NCBI RefSeq assembly: GCF_014779555.2
Contig: NZ_CP094357.1
Coordinates: 4,216,001 to 4,280,000 of the forward strand
Reading direction: 5' to 3'
Origin: Lysobacter capsici
Lineage (GTDB): Bacteria; Pseudomonadota; Gammaproteobacteria; Xanthomonadales; Xanthomonadaceae
Length of the DNA: 64,000 bases
The position numbers and the translations under genes were made by a program. The notes under the pieces were generated by a model, which did not search any database, was not told where the DNA came from, and worked only from the letters and a program-made list of their open reading frames with translations. Shown here one piece after another: positions 16,553-26,132 of the stretch (position 1 is the stretch's first letter; each line of letters begins with the position of its first letter).

Positions 16553-17017
16553 ATGCAGCCGCAACGCCCCGCCGCCGACCAACTCGCCCGACTGCACCGG
16601 TTCGCCGGCCGCTGGGCCGGGACCGAACACGCCTCGCCTTCGCCCTGGGGTCCGGGCGGGCCGTCGATCGGCCGCAGCGCCTTCCATGTCGCCCTGGGCG
16701 GCACGGCGCTGATGCAGGAGTACCGACAGGAAAAGGACGGCGTCGTGGTGTTCGACGGCCACGGCGTGTTCCTGATCGAACCCGACAGCGGCGACGTGCT
16801 GTGGTGGTGGTTCGACACGATGGGATTCCCGCCCGAACCCGCGCGCGGCCGCTGGCAGGGCGACACCCTGCATTTCGAAAAGACCACCCCGCGCGGCGAA
16901 GCGCGCTACCGCTACGAATTCGCCGAGGATCGCTATCGCTTCGTGATCGAGAACCGCTTCCCCGGCCAGAACGAGTTCGCCGAATTCATCCGCGCCGACT
17001 ATCTTCGCCAGGACTGA
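16553..17017 (+). CDS. DUF1579-like (FABP/nitrobindin-fold) protein
   Basis: 154 aa, soluble, no signal. It opens [22 protein letters not shown] and continues with alternating strands ([40 protein letters not shown]), a pattern of a ten-stranded beta-barrel of the DUF1579 or THAP4/nitrobindin-like kind. CAGGA precedes the ATG. Role unknown. Confidence 0.65.
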   Translation: MQPQRPAADQLARLHRFAGRWAGTEHASPSPWGPGGPSIGRSAFHVALGGTALMQEYRQEKDGVVVFDGHGVFLIEPDSGDVLWWWFDTMGFPPEPARGRWQGDTLHFEKTTPRGEARYRYEFAEDRYRFVIENRFPGQNEFAEFIRADYLRQD

Positions 17018-17122
17018 AACGCGGCCGGCGCGGGGATGCCGTCGCCGCGCCGATTCGCTCCCCGTCCGGGCATGCCCGGGCGCATCCGCATCGTCACCGC
17101 CCACCTTCTTTCAGGAAACCGC

Positions 17123-18061
17123 ATGAAGCGTTCGCTTTCCCAGGCCGTGCTGCTGGCCCTCGCCCTGACCCTCACCGCCGCCAGCGCGAGCGCGCAGACC
17201 GCCGCGCCGGCCAAGCCGCGCGGCATGCAGGACATCCTCGATGCCAGCCGGCCGGCCGACTGGCGCGCGCTGGACCCGAACAACACGCTGTATCTGGAAC
17301 TCGAGCGCGGCCGGGTGGTGATCGAACTGGCGCCGCAGTTCGCGCCCGCGCACGTGGCCAACATCCGCGCGCTGGCGAGCAACGGGTACTGGAACGGGCT
17401 CAGCATCAACCGCTCGCAGGACAACTACGTGGTGCAGTGGGGCGATGCCAACGCCGAGGACGCGAGCAAGCGCAAGCCGTTCGGCGCGGGCTTCAAGCCG
17501 AAGCTGCCGGCCGAGGTCTCGCGCAAGAGCGCGGGCCTGAACATGACCGTGCTGCCCGATCCCGACGGCTGGGCGCCTCAGGCCGGCTTCGCCGCCGGCT
17601 TCCCGGCCGCGCGCGATTCGGCGACCGGTTCGAGCTGGCTCGCGCACTGCTACGGCACCGTCGGCGCCGGCCGCGACATGGCCATCGATTCGAGCAACGG
17701 CGCCGAGCTGTATGTGGTGATCGGCCAATCGCCGCGCCATCTCGACCTCAACATCACCACGGTCGGCCGCGTGGTCAAGGGCATGGAGCTGTTGTCCTCG
17801 CTGCCGCGCGGCACCGGCGCGCTGGGCTTCTACGAAACCGCGGCCGAGCGCGCGCCGATCAAGGCGATCCGGCTGGCGGCGAAGGTGCCCAAGGCCGAAC
17901 GCAGCGACCTGGAAGTGCTGCGCACCGACACGCCGTTGTTCGCTGAGTTGGTCGAATCGCGGCGCAACCGCCAGGACGATTTCTACAAGCGTCCGGCGGG
18001 GTACATCAACATCTGCAATGTGCCGCTGCCGGTGCGCGATCGGGCGGCGAAGAAGAAGTAA
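17123..18061 (+). CDS. periplasmic cyclophilin-type peptidyl-prolyl isomerase
   Basis: 312 aa from the ATG at 17123, with CAGGAAA upstream. Signal peptide to about residue 27 (ASASAQ). The cyclophilin-like domain runs about 52-255: [29 protein letters not shown] at the start, [13 protein letters not shown] in the active-site region, and [18 protein letters not shown] near the end. It has insertions and differs from the standard FQDGP/GSQFF motifs, so activity may be reduced. A C-terminal extension of about 55 residues ends in a basic tail (AAKKK). Folding factor in the periplasm by inference. Confidence 0.82.
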   Translation: MKRSLSQAVLLALALTLTAASASAQTAAPAKPRGMQDILDASRPADWRALDPNNTLYLELERGRVVIELAPQFAPAHVANIRALASNGYWNGLSINRSQDNYVVQWGDANAEDASKRKPFGAGFKPKLPAEVSRKSAGLNMTVLPDPDGWAPQAGFAAGFPAARDSATGSSWLAHCYGTVGAGRDMAIDSSNGAELYVVIGQSPRHLDLNITTVGRVVKGMELLSSLPRGTGALGFYETAAERAPIKAIRLAAKVPKAERSDLEVLRTDTPLFAELVESRRNRQDDFYKRPAGYINICNVPLPVRDRAAKKK

Positions 18062-18083
18062 GCGCGGCGTCGCGAGCCCTCAT

Positions 18084-18166
18084 CCGGCCCTTCGGGCCAC
18101 CTTCTCCCGCAAGCGGGAGAAGGACCGCAAAGCCCCTCTCCCGCTTGCGGGAGAGGGGTTGGGGTG
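18084..18166. repeat. CTCTCCCGCTTGCGGGAGAG-type hairpin repeat pair
   Basis: Two facing copies (CTTCTCCCGCAAGCGGGAGAAG at about 18101-18122 and the reverse orientation at about 18135-18163, with flanking GGTTGGGGTGAGGG). Lies between convergent genes. The same element is at 33540-33645 and in part at 57920-57955. Confidence 0.85.
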
Positions 18167-18180
18167 AGGGCCGCAAACCC

Positions 18181-18771
18181 TCAAACCCCAGCACCACGCC
18201 CCGCGCTGCTCTGCCCCAACGCCTGCGGCTGAAACAGACACATCCGCACCACGTCGTGATAGCGCCCGTCGCTGAAGAATTCGTCGATCAACACGCCCTC
18301 GCGCTGAAAGCCCGCGTCCTCGTAGATCTGGATCGCCCGGTGGTTGTCGACATCGACCAGCAAGTACAGCTTGTACAGATTCAACACCCGGAACGCGTAG
18401 TTGATCGCCAGTCGCGTCGCCGCGCGCGCATAACCGCGCCGCTGCTGTTCGGGCGAAATCATGATCAGGAATTCCGCGCGCCGGTGCAGATGGTCGATCT
18501 CGACCAGTTCGACCAGGCCCACCCGCTCCTGGCCGCTGTCCTGGACGATGAAGCGGCGCTCGGACTGATCGTGGATGTGCTTGCGGTACAGCTCTTCGAG
18601 TTCGACGAAGGACTCGTACGGCTCCTCGAACCAGTAACCCATCACGCTGCGATTGTTGTTGAGCACATGCACGAAATGCAGGTCGCCGCGCTCCAGCGGA
18701 CGCAAGGTCACGCTCGGCGCGGGGGCCGACGACGGCGGCGATAACGGCGGCGAATCGGAGGTCGTGTTCAT
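18181..18771 (-). CDS. speG: spermidine N1-acetyltransferase
   Basis: 196 aa. GNAT fold; after a Ser/Pro-rich N-terminus of about 20 residues it reads [32 protein letters not shown], highly typical of SpeG. The acetyl-CoA P-loop is [16 protein letters not shown] (residues 108-123), followed by [21 protein letters not shown]. It acetylates spermidine and spermine to limit polyamine toxicity in the cytoplasm. The N-terminal tail is longer than in E. coli SpeG. Confidence 0.9.
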   Translation of the reverse strand: MNTTSDSPPLSPPSSAPAPSVTLRPLERGDLHFVHVLNNNRSVMGYWFEEPYESFVELEELYRKHIHDQSERRFIVQDSGQERVGLVELVEIDHLHRRAEFLIMISPEQQRRGYARAATRLAINYAFRVLNLYKLYLLVDVDNHRAIQIYEDAGFQREGVLIDEFFSDGRYHDVVRMCLFQPQALGQSSAGRGAGV

Positions 18772-18875
18772 GCCGTTTAGCCTACTCGCGCCGCATGCAG
18801 CCGATGTGACGTTTCACACGCTCTTAGCCGGACGATGCCTAGCCTGCCCACTCCCCTCGCTACCAGGCCGCCCGC

Positions 18876-19172
18876 ATGCCCCAGCTTCGCATTCGCATCA
18901 CCGGCACCGAAGACGACGCCCGCGCGATCAGCAATCTGCTGTCCAGTCTGGAGGGCATCGAACACGTCGAGGAAGTCGCCGACCTGATGCCGCACATGGA
19001 CGACAGCGACTCCAGTTCGGCCGGCCTGCCCGACGACGCCGGTCCGGGCTCGCACGAACTGGAGATCGACGCGCCCAACGCCTCCACCGCCAACAAGGTG
19101 CGCGAGGCGGTGGAAGCGTTGGCCTTCGACCTGGACGTGCTGGTCGAGTTCGAGACCGAGGAAGAACGCTGA
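18876..19172 (+). CDS. small acidic protein of unknown function
   Basis: 98 aa, very acidic. It opens MPQLRIRITGTEDDARAISNLLSSLEGIEHVEEVADL, a beta-alpha-beta pattern reminiscent of an ACT- or ferredoxin-like half, then an acidic linker, then HELEIDAPNASTANKVREAVEALAF. No signal or membrane segment. Weak ribosome site. Family not recognised, but codon use and composition look coding. Confidence 0.6.
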   Translation: MPQLRIRITGTEDDARAISNLLSSLEGIEHVEEVADLMPHMDDSDSSSAGLPDDAGPGSHELEIDAPNASTANKVREAVEALAFDLDVLVEFETEEER

Positions 19173-19240
19173 CCCAGGCCGCCGGCTGAAACCGATACGA
19201 CCGGGCCGCGGCGAGACGTCCCGGCCGTGCGCGGCGCGAC

Positions 19241-20086
19241 TCAGCCCTTGCGGCGCGCGCGCCGGATGCGGCGGATCACCACCACCAGCACGATCAACAC
19301 CAGCGCCACCGGCAACAATGCGGCGAAGGCGCGGATCAGGAAGGCGATCGTGCCGGTGACGATGCCGCCGACGTCCTTGAACGCCTCGCCGACCTCGCTG
19401 GTGTTTTCCTGCGCGCGCGTGGTCTGAAAGCTCAGCGTGACCAGTTGCGTGGAAATACGCCGCTGCTGCTGCGCGGCTTCCTGCTCGGCGGCCTGCAGCT
19501 GCGATTCGATCTCGGCGATGCGACTCGACAGGGTCATCACGTCGGCGATCTTCAGATCCTTGCGGTCCTGGAACTCGAGCAGGCGCGCATGCTCCTTGCG
19601 CAGCCGGTCCTGGCGCAGGCTGTTGTCGCGCACCGCGGTGGCCAGATCCTCGGCCTGGATGCTGCGTTCGGCGATTTCCTGGCCCTGGCCGGCCAGCGCG
19701 ATCAGCTTGTCGACGCCTTGCGGCACGATCCGCACCTGCAAGGTCGCCGACGGATCGTCGCCGCCGCTCTGGCTCATCCCCAGCACCGCGCAGGCGCCGA
19801 ACTTGCCGCTGTTGCAGGCCGACTGCACCGCCGTGGCCTGCGCCGCGATGCGCTCGCCGGGCATGCGGATGCGGACTTGATGTTCGTAGGCCAGCAGCAC
19901 GCCCAGGTCGGGCTGCGCGGCGCCGCCACCGGAATCGGGACTGGCCGCGCTGGCCTCCGGCATCTGCGGCACCTGCACCGCTTCGTCCATCGCGGGACTC
20001 TCGCTGCGGTTCTTGCCGCAGCCGGCCAGCAGTCCGCCGGCCAGCATCAGCGCCAACACCAGCCCGGTGATTTTATTCCTGTCCAT
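19241..20086 (-). CDS. DUF4349-domain lipoprotein
   Basis: 281 aa from the second ATG (20086), because GAGGAG lies nine bases upstream of it but abuts the first ATG at 20095. Lipobox LLAGC (Cys23). A beta-rich part (YEHQVRIRMPGERI, ATLQVRIVPQGVDKL) is followed by a coiled coil (about 140-205), a strand (STQLVTLSFQTTR) and a C-terminal transmembrane helix with a basic tail (RRIRRARRKG). This is the DUF4349 layout. It would be anchored at both ends in the envelope. Role unknown. Confidence 0.8.
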   Translation of the reverse strand: MDRNKITGLVLALMLAGGLLAGCGKNRSESPAMDEAVQVPQMPEASAASPDSGGGAAQPDLGVLLAYEHQVRIRMPGERIAAQATAVQSACNSGKFGACAVLGMSQSGGDDPSATLQVRIVPQGVDKLIALAGQGQEIAERSIQAEDLATAVRDNSLRQDRLRKEHARLLEFQDRKDLKIADVMTLSSRIAEIESQLQAAEQEAAQQQRRISTQLVTLSFQTTRAQENTSEVGEAFKDVGGIVTGTIAFLIRAFAALLPVALVLIVLVVVIRRIRRARRKG

Positions 20087-20247
20087 CGCGCCCATCTCCT
20101 CAGCCGTCAGTGGCAGGCGGCACTATGCCATCGCGGCGCGCCCGAATCAGGTCCCCACGGGCGCGCCTTGCCTGTCGATGCCTTGAGCGAACGCGCGCCG
20201 GGCGCCAACGGGGTTGGCGTCGGCGCGCGGCCGTGCGCGGCGGACGG

Positions 20248-22902
20248 TCAAAACTTGTGCTTGACCCCCACGGTGACGAAGCGGCCCAAGGCGTCGTACT
20301 GGCTGATGTCGTACGGCAGCGCGCCGCCGGCCGGATCGAACGGCGGGTCCTTGTCGGCCAGGTTCTGCACCGACAAATACAAGGTCGTGTCGCGCAGGCC
20401 CTCGTAACCCAGGTACAGATCGAACTGGTGGTGATCGTCGACCTTGTCGCTCAGGCCCGGATTGCTGCGCGCATCGACCACCTGCTGCTTGTAGCCGCCG
20501 ATATAACGCCACGACAGCTGCGCGTTCCAGTCGCCGCGCGCATACGCCAGCGAGGTGATGCCGCGCCACTTCGGCAGCGCGCCGAAACGGTTGCCGCCGG
20601 CGCCTTCCAGCGCGCCCTGCCCGGCCACCTGCGGCTGCTCGTAGCTCAGCAACCGGGTCCAGGTGCCGTCGAGGGTCCAGCGGTCGTCGCCGGCATGCCA
20701 GACCTTGCGGCCTTCGATATCGAAACCAGTCGTGGTCAGCGTGCCCTGGTTGGAGTAGCGGTTCTCGACCAGTTGCAGCCGGCCCTGCGCATCGCGCGTG
20801 ATACGGCCCGGATTGCTCTGCGGATTGGACACCACGAACTGCACGTTGTCCGGCGCGATCAGGTCGTCCTGACGGATGCGATACAGATCCACGCCGAGGC
20901 TGGTGTCGGCATCGGGCGCCCACAACACGCCCAGGTTGATGTTGCTGGAACGCTCGGCCTTCAGATCCGGATTGCCGGCGCGCAGCACGGTCACGCCGCG
21001 CGAGGCGCCCGGCTGCACCGGATCGAACGGATCGATCACGCTGCCGTAGCTGATCGTGGTGCTCTGGGCGATTTCCGGCAGCGACGGCGCGCGGAAACCG
21101 CGCGAGGCGTTCAAGCGCAGCAGCCAATCGTCGCTGACCTGCCAGCGGATGCCGAGCTTGGGCGAGAACGCGCTGCCGAAGTCGCTGTAATGATCGCCGC
21201 GGCCGGCCAGTTGCACTTCCACCTGTTGCCACGGTTTCAGGCTCAACTCGAAGAACGCGGCGGCGACGCGGCGATCGCCGTCGATCAGATTGATCGCCGG
21301 GCGCAGCTCGGTGCCCGACAACACCTGCGGACTGGTGCCCGCGTCCTGGGCTTCGTCGCGGAATTCCACCCCGGCGGCGACGCCGACATCGCCCGCGCGC
21401 CATTGCCACGGGAAACCCGAGACCTTGCCGCTGAGCGTGCTCAGGCGATACGTGCCCGGGCGGCGCGTCGACAGACGCAGCGCATCGAGCGCGCCCGGCG
21501 TGCGCGAGGGATTGAGGAAATCGTAGCTGCCGTCGGCCAGCACCTGCTGGAACGCATAACGGTTGAGGAAGTTGCGCACGTACTCGCGCTGCTGGCTTTC
21601 CGAATGGCTGGCGGCGACGTCCCAGTCCCACACCTCGCCCTTTCCGCGCAGGCCGAACAGGATGCGCGAGAACTCCGACTTGTTGATCTTGTAGCGCGCG
21701 CCCAGGTCGAGGAAGGAATACTCGAACGGCGTCGGCGTCGCGTTCGGGTTGTTCGGATGCCCGACCGGCAGCACCGCCGGAATATCGACCAGACGGCCGG
21801 AACTGCGATCGTAGGCGCGCAGGCCGGCGCCGACCGTCATCGGCGCGCTGAAATACGTGCTGTTGTTACTGGTGCTGTAGAGGATCTCGGCGAAGCCCTG
21901 GACCTTGTCGTTGAACCACACGTCGCCGGCGACCAAGGCCTGATAGCGCTCCACCTCGGGAATCAAGGTGCGGTACGGCTGAGTGTTGAACGCGCAGGCG
22001 TTGCCCGGCAGCGGGCTGCCGAAGTCGCTGTACGGACGCGACTGGGTACCGGGTTGGCACGGGAACGCGACCGGCGCTCGCGGATTGGCCAGAAACGCGC
22101 CGCCCTGGGTCGACCAGCCGGCCAGGCGCCCGCCGGGTTGATCGCGGTAATCGCCGTCGCGGGTCAGCGCGCGTTCGTCGCCGTTGAGTTGCCCGCGCTT
22201 GAACACGTCGAGGCTGAAACGCAGGCTGTAACCGTCCTTGTCCGGATCGCCGTGACCGGCGCGCAGGCCGAGGCTTTGTTGATCGATGCCGCCCTGGGTG
22301 GCCGCGCCGTAGGACGCATCGACCTCGACGCCTTCGATCTTGCGCCGCAGGATCAGATTGACCACGCCGGCGATCGCGTCGGAACCGTACAGCGCCGATG
22401 CGCCGTCCTTGAGGATTTCCACCCGCTCGATCGCGCCCAGCGGCAGCGCATTGAGATCGACGAAATTGTCCTGGGTGTTCTGCGCGAAACCGTACGAGGC
22501 CACGCGATACCCGTTGACCAGCACCAGCGTGTTCTTCTGGCTCAGGCCGCGCAGCGATACCCCGGCCGAGCCGTTGGCGAAGCTGCCGGTGTATTGCTCG
22601 TTGAAGCTGTTGCCGCTGTTGACGGTGAGGCTGCGCAGCAGATCCGACACGGTGACCTTGCCGCTCTTTTCGATCTGCACGCGATCGATCACCAGCACCG
22701 GATTGACCCCGGCTTCGTCGCTGCGCTTGAGGTTGCTGCCGGTGACCTGGACCGCATCGAGGGTGACGCCGGGCGCGGCGGTCGCCGCGGCTTCGTCGGC
22801 CTGCGCCAGCGGCGCGGCGAGCGCGATCGACAAGGCCAGGGCGAGACGTCGGTATGGCCCGGTGCGAGCGGGCGCGGAGCGTGGTGCGTGTACGAACGGC
22901 AT
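20248..22902 (-). CDS. TonB-dependent outer-membrane receptor
   Basis: 884 aa from the ATG at 22902, with CAGGAA upstream. Signal peptide to about residue 35, TonB-box region LDAVQVTGSNLKRSDEAGVNPVL, plug domain (about 50-180) with VSDLLRSL, GVSLRGLSQKNTLVLVNGYRV and ILKDGASALYGSDAIAGVVNLIL, then a 22-strand barrel ending in the aromatic-type FVTVGVKHKF. The plug is of the Xanthomonadaceae OmpA-related/CUT type rather than a siderophore type. It imports an unknown large substrate. It stands alone, without a sugar-utilisation neighbour. Confidence 0.92.
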   Translation of the reverse strand: MPFVHAPRSAPARTGPYRRLALALSIALAAPLAQADEAAATAAPGVTLDAVQVTGSNLKRSDEAGVNPVLVIDRVQIEKSGKVTVSDLLRSLTVNSGNSFNEQYTGSFANGSAGVSLRGLSQKNTLVLVNGYRVASYGFAQNTQDNFVDLNALPLGAIERVEILKDGASALYGSDAIAGVVNLILRRKIEGVEVDASYGAATQGGIDQQSLGLRAGHGDPDKDGYSLRFSLDVFKRGQLNGDERALTRDGDYRDQPGGRLAGWSTQGGAFLANPRAPVAFPCQPGTQSRPYSDFGSPLPGNACAFNTQPYRTLIPEVERYQALVAGDVWFNDKVQGFAEILYSTSNNSTYFSAPMTVGAGLRAYDRSSGRLVDIPAVLPVGHPNNPNATPTPFEYSFLDLGARYKINKSEFSRILFGLRGKGEVWDWDVAASHSESQQREYVRNFLNRYAFQQVLADGSYDFLNPSRTPGALDALRLSTRRPGTYRLSTLSGKVSGFPWQWRAGDVGVAAGVEFRDEAQDAGTSPQVLSGTELRPAINLIDGDRRVAAAFFELSLKPWQQVEVQLAGRGDHYSDFGSAFSPKLGIRWQVSDDWLLRLNASRGFRAPSLPEIAQSTTISYGSVIDPFDPVQPGASRGVTVLRAGNPDLKAERSSNINLGVLWAPDADTSLGVDLYRIRQDDLIAPDNVQFVVSNPQSNPGRITRDAQGRLQLVENRYSNQGTLTTTGFDIEGRKVWHAGDDRWTLDGTWTRLLSYEQPQVAGQGALEGAGGNRFGALPKWRGITSLAYARGDWNAQLSWRYIGGYKQQVVDARSNPGLSDKVDDHHQFDLYLGYEGLRDTTLYLSVQNLADKDPPFDPAGGALPYDISQYDALGRFVTVGVKHKF

Positions 22903-23397
22903 GGACGATTCCTGCAAGACGTGGGGAAGGAAAAGCGAAGATTTTTTAAAAGCAGAAGGAACGCCCGCCCGGAACGGCGCGCGGCCGCCGGCGCTGCGCA
23001 AGCGCAGTGCAGTCACGAGAGGGGAGACAGACGCGAAACGGCGATGCCGTCAGCCGCGTGCCGATCCGGGACGGGCGAAGAAAGCGGCAGGTTCAGCCCG
23101 TCAGGGCATCACCCGCCGGGTACACATCGACCGATCGCGCGGCGCGGGCGCGCGCCAGGCATCGGTCGGAGCGTTGAAGATCGAGATGGCATTCGAAATG
23201 GACATGAGGCAGCACCGGAACAGAAGACGAAGGGCGATGGCGCGACGCGGACGGGCGGTCAGCGGCAACACATGGCCGTGCAGCTCTCGCCATGGAAGCG
23301 GCGCAAAACGGCGGTCGGATTCGTCGGGGCAACTGCGTTCACGGTGATGTCGTTCGATGCGGAAGGAAGGTCGGACACGGGACGCGGCGACGGGCTT

Positions 23398-23426
23398 TAT
23401 GTTGCATCGCGATAAAACGATGTCAA
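23398..23426 (-). promoter_or_regulatory. candidate sigma-70-type promoter
   Basis: On the minus strand: TTGACA (23421-23426), 17 bases, AACATA (23398-23403). The -35 is perfect and spacing ideal; the -10 is weak. It points toward the TonB receptor about 500 bp downstream, leaving a very long leader, so the link to that gene is tentative. Confidence 0.35.
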
Positions 23427-23714
23427 CGAAGCGCGAACGGGAGAATGGCGAATATTTCGCCAACGGCCGACCACGCCCCGACCATGCCGGATCGGCGCGC
23501 AACCGCCCTGTTCAGCGGCAACGCCCGTGCCGCAAAGCGATCGCGCCGTTTTACCGGCGGGCTGGCGATACCTTCGCGCAATGCGAATCCCGGCGCGCGC
23601 GCATGACCGCATTACCGATCGTTATGTCGGCGCCGCCGCCGAAAGCGACGAAATCCAACCACCGACACGGCAACTGCGCAAAAACCACATCGCGCAAAAA
23701 CCCTCGCCCGCCCC

Positions 23715-23800
23715 CTGTAGGAGCGGCGCGAGCCGCGACCGCGACCTCACGCATACGACGCAAGCAAGTTTCGCGGTCGCGGCTCACGCCGCTCCTACAG
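23715..23800. repeat. GTAGGAGCGGCGCGAGCC-type inverted repeat pair
   Basis: Two 30-bp arms (23715-23744 and 23771-23800) in opposite orientation, 26 bp apart, able to form a long hairpin. Confidence 0.9.
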
Positions 23801-24013
23801 TCGGGTCTGGTTACCACCGGTTTGCCCGTATTGCCGGTTGCCTTGACCGCGAAACCACACACCGCGCAAACCTCCCCACGCCGGCCGCACACGACATGGC
23901 CCGACGAAAAACACCAGCCGTCACGGCCAGCCCGGCGACCCGACCAATGACCCATGCGGGCGCGACCGGCTTGGCCTATCCTGCGCGCAACCCGGCCCGC
24001 CACCGACCCGAGA

Positions 24014-25867
24014 ATGGATATGCGCCCGTTGCGCCCTACGCAGCTCGCTTGTTTGCTTAGCCCCGCCCTGCTCGTCCTCGCCCTGTCGGCCTGCGGCTCG
24101 CGCGAACCGGCCACGCCGCCGGCCGCCGCCGCGCCGCAAGCCGCGGGCGCCGCCGCGAATCCGTCCGACCCGGCCGTCGACACCGCGTTCGCCGCCTTGT
24201 CCAAGCGCTGGCTCGACGGGGTGATGCAGATCAATCCGATCGCCGCCACCCAGATCGGCGATCACCGTTTCGACGGCGAAGTCGACGACTACAGCGCCGC
24301 CGGCCGCCAGCGCCAGCTCGATTTCAACAACAAGCTGCTGGCCGAACTCGACACCATCGACACCACCAAGCTGTCGCGCGAGAACCAGGTCGACGCGTTG
24401 ATCCTGCGCAATCGCCTGCGCTCGGACGTGTGGTCGATCCAGACCCTGCAAAGCTGGGCCTGGGACCCGATGGTCTACAGCGGCCTGGCCGGCGATGCGA
24501 TCTACAACCTGATGGCGCGCGAGTACGCGCCGCTGCCGCAGCGGCTCAAATCGGCGACCGCGCGGATGGAAAAAATCCCGCAGATCTTCGCCCAGGCCCG
24601 GGCCAATCTCGATCCGGCCCGGGTTCCGAAAATCCACGCCGAAACCGTGGCCAAGCAGAACGCCGGCGTGTTGAGCCTGATCGACACCTTCATCACGCCC
24701 AACGCCGGCCAGCTCAAGGGCGCCGAGCGCAAGCGCCTGGACGACGCGGTCGCCGGCCTGCGCAAGGCCGTGGCCGAGCAGCAGGAGTGGCTGGACAAGA
24801 CCCTGGTGCCCAACGCCAAGGGCAACTTCCGCATCGGTCAGACCTTGTACGACGAGAAGCTCAAGTTCTCGCTGAACTCCTCGCTGTCGCGCGCGCAGAT
24901 CATGGAACGCGCCAAGGCCGAACTGGCGCGGGTGCGCGGCGAGATGTACGCCATCGCGCAGAAGGAACTCAAGGACAAGCCCGGCGCGCCCGCGCTGCCC
25001 GACAAGCCCACGCCCGAGCAGCAGCAGAAGGCGATCGAAGCGGCGCTTGAACTCGCCTATGCCGACAAGCCGCCGCGCGACAAGGTCGTCGATTTCGCCA
25101 AGCAGACGCTCAGCGACGCCACCGCGTTCACCCGCGCCAAGAATCTGGTCACCGTGCCGGACGCGCCGGTCAAGGTGATCCTGATGCCGGAGTTCCAGCG
25201 CGGCGTGGCGCTCGCGTACTGCGATTCGCCCGGTCCGCTCGATAAAGGTCTGGACACGTACTACGCGATCTCGCCGATTCCGAAGGAATGGAGCGACGAC
25301 CAGGTCAATTCGTTCCTGCGCGAATACAACACGCGCATGGTCCATCTGCTGTCGATCCACGAAGCGATGCCGGGCCACTACCTGGAAGGCGCGCATTCGG
25401 CCAAGGCGCCGTCGACCCTGCGCGCGGTGCTACGCTCGGGCGTGTTCGCCGAAGGCTGGGCGGTCTATACCGAGGACATGATGGCCGACGCGGGGTATCT
25501 CGATAACGACCCGCTGTTCCGCCTGGTGCAGCTGAAGTTCTATCTGCGCACGCTCGGCAACGCGATCCTCGATCAAGGCGTGCAGGTGGAGGACTGGAGC
25601 CGCGAGCAGGCCATGACCTTCATGACCCAGCAGACCTTCCAGCAGGAACGCGAAGCCGCCGGCAAGTGGGTGCGCGCGCAGCTGACTTCGGCGCAGCTGC
25701 CGACCTACTTCGTCGGCGCGCAGGAGCATTTCGACATGCGCAAGGCGGTGGAGGCCCAGCTCGGTCCGAAGTTCGACCTCAAGGCCTATCACGATCAGGT
25801 GCTGTCCTACGGCGCCCCGCCGGTGCGGTTCGTGCGCGAGCTGATGCTGGACGAACCGATTCGCTGA
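24014..25867 (+). CDS. DUF885-family lipoprotein, putative zinc peptidase
   Basis: 617 aa. Lipobox LALSAC (Cys27). The DUF885 domain fills the rest: LSKRWLDGVMQINPIAATQIGDHRFD at the start and the motif HEAMPGHYLEG at residues 449-459, with the HExxPGH pattern that is probably a zinc site, then VLRSGVFAEGWAVYTEDMM and LGNAILDQGVQ. Members are thought to be metallopeptidases of the envelope; substrate unknown. Start choice is between ATGs at 24014 and 24020. A 12-bp hairpin follows the stop. Confidence 0.85.
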   Translation: MDMRPLRPTQLACLLSPALLVLALSACGSREPATPPAAAAPQAAGAAANPSDPAVDTAFAALSKRWLDGVMQINPIAATQIGDHRFDGEVDDYSAAGRQRQLDFNNKLLAELDTIDTTKLSRENQVDALILRNRLRSDVWSIQTLQSWAWDPMVYSGLAGDAIYNLMAREYAPLPQRLKSATARMEKIPQIFAQARANLDPARVPKIHAETVAKQNAGVLSLIDTFITPNAGQLKGAERKRLDDAVAGLRKAVAEQQEWLDKTLVPNAKGNFRIGQTLYDEKLKFSLNSSLSRAQIMERAKAELARVRGEMYAIAQKELKDKPGAPALPDKPTPEQQQKAIEAALELAYADKPPRDKVVDFAKQTLSDATAFTRAKNLVTVPDAPVKVILMPEFQRGVALAYCDSPGPLDKGLDTYYAISPIPKEWSDDQVNSFLREYNTRMVHLLSIHEAMPGHYLEGAHSAKAPSTLRAVLRSGVFAEGWAVYTEDMMADAGYLDNDPLFRLVQLKFYLRTLGNAILDQGVQVEDWSREQAMTFMTQQTFQQEREAAGKWVRAQLTSAQLPTYFVGAQEHFDMRKAVEAQLGPKFDLKAYHDQVLSYGAPPVRFVRELMLDEPIR

Positions 25868-25903
25868 TTGCGCAACCTCGACGGTCTGGTCGAAACAGCT
25901 ACC

Positions 25904-25931
25904 ACGAAGGCGCGGGCAACCGCGCCTTCGT
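25904..25931 (+). terminator. terminator-like hairpin after the DUF885 gene
   Basis: ACGAAGGCGCGG, loop GCAA, CCGCGCCTTCGT: a perfect 12-bp stem 37 bases after the stop. There is no T run, so termination is plausible but not certain. Confidence 0.6.
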
Positions 25932-25981
25932 CGTATCGGCATCACCGATGGAAACAATTCACGCCGCGACCGGACTCATCA

Positions 25982-26063
25982 CGGTCGCGGCTCGCGCCGC
26001 TCCTACCGCCGCGAACGAATCTTTCACTCCATCGTGTAGGAGCTGCGTAAGCTGCGACCGCGG
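25982..26063. repeat. diverged GTAGGAGC-type inverted repeat pair
   Basis: One arm at 25982-26006 and an opposing arm of the GTAGGAGCTGCGTAAGCTGC subtype at about 26035-26063. Confidence 0.8.
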
Positions 26064-26132
26064 CAATCGGACTACGGCGAAACCTCATCGCAGCCATCGG
26101 CCCAACCAGCAAAACGATTCACACCGCACCCG

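Larger units (their letters stand above)
22903..24013. other. 1.1-kb divergent intergenic region
   Basis: No convincing gene. It contains a candidate minus-strand promoter at 23398-23426 and an inverted repeat pair at 23715-23800. A 34-codon minus-strand frame at about 23101-23205 lacks a ribosome site. The long leader may carry regulatory RNA for the TonB receptor, but I cannot identify a known riboswitch. Confidence 0.5.

Noticed and set aside
23101-23205. 34-codon minus-strand frame upstream of the TonB receptor, considered as a peptide precursor
   Set aside because: No ribosome site, no modification enzyme or transporter nearby, no recognisable leader.
20110-23415. Plus-strand ORF of 1101 codons opposite the first TonB receptor
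   Set aside because: Antisense shadow; extreme Arg/Ala composition and no domain, while the minus strand encodes a full TonB receptor.
25904-25931. Hairpin considered as a clear rho-independent terminator
   Set aside because: Kept only at moderate confidence, because the T run is missing.
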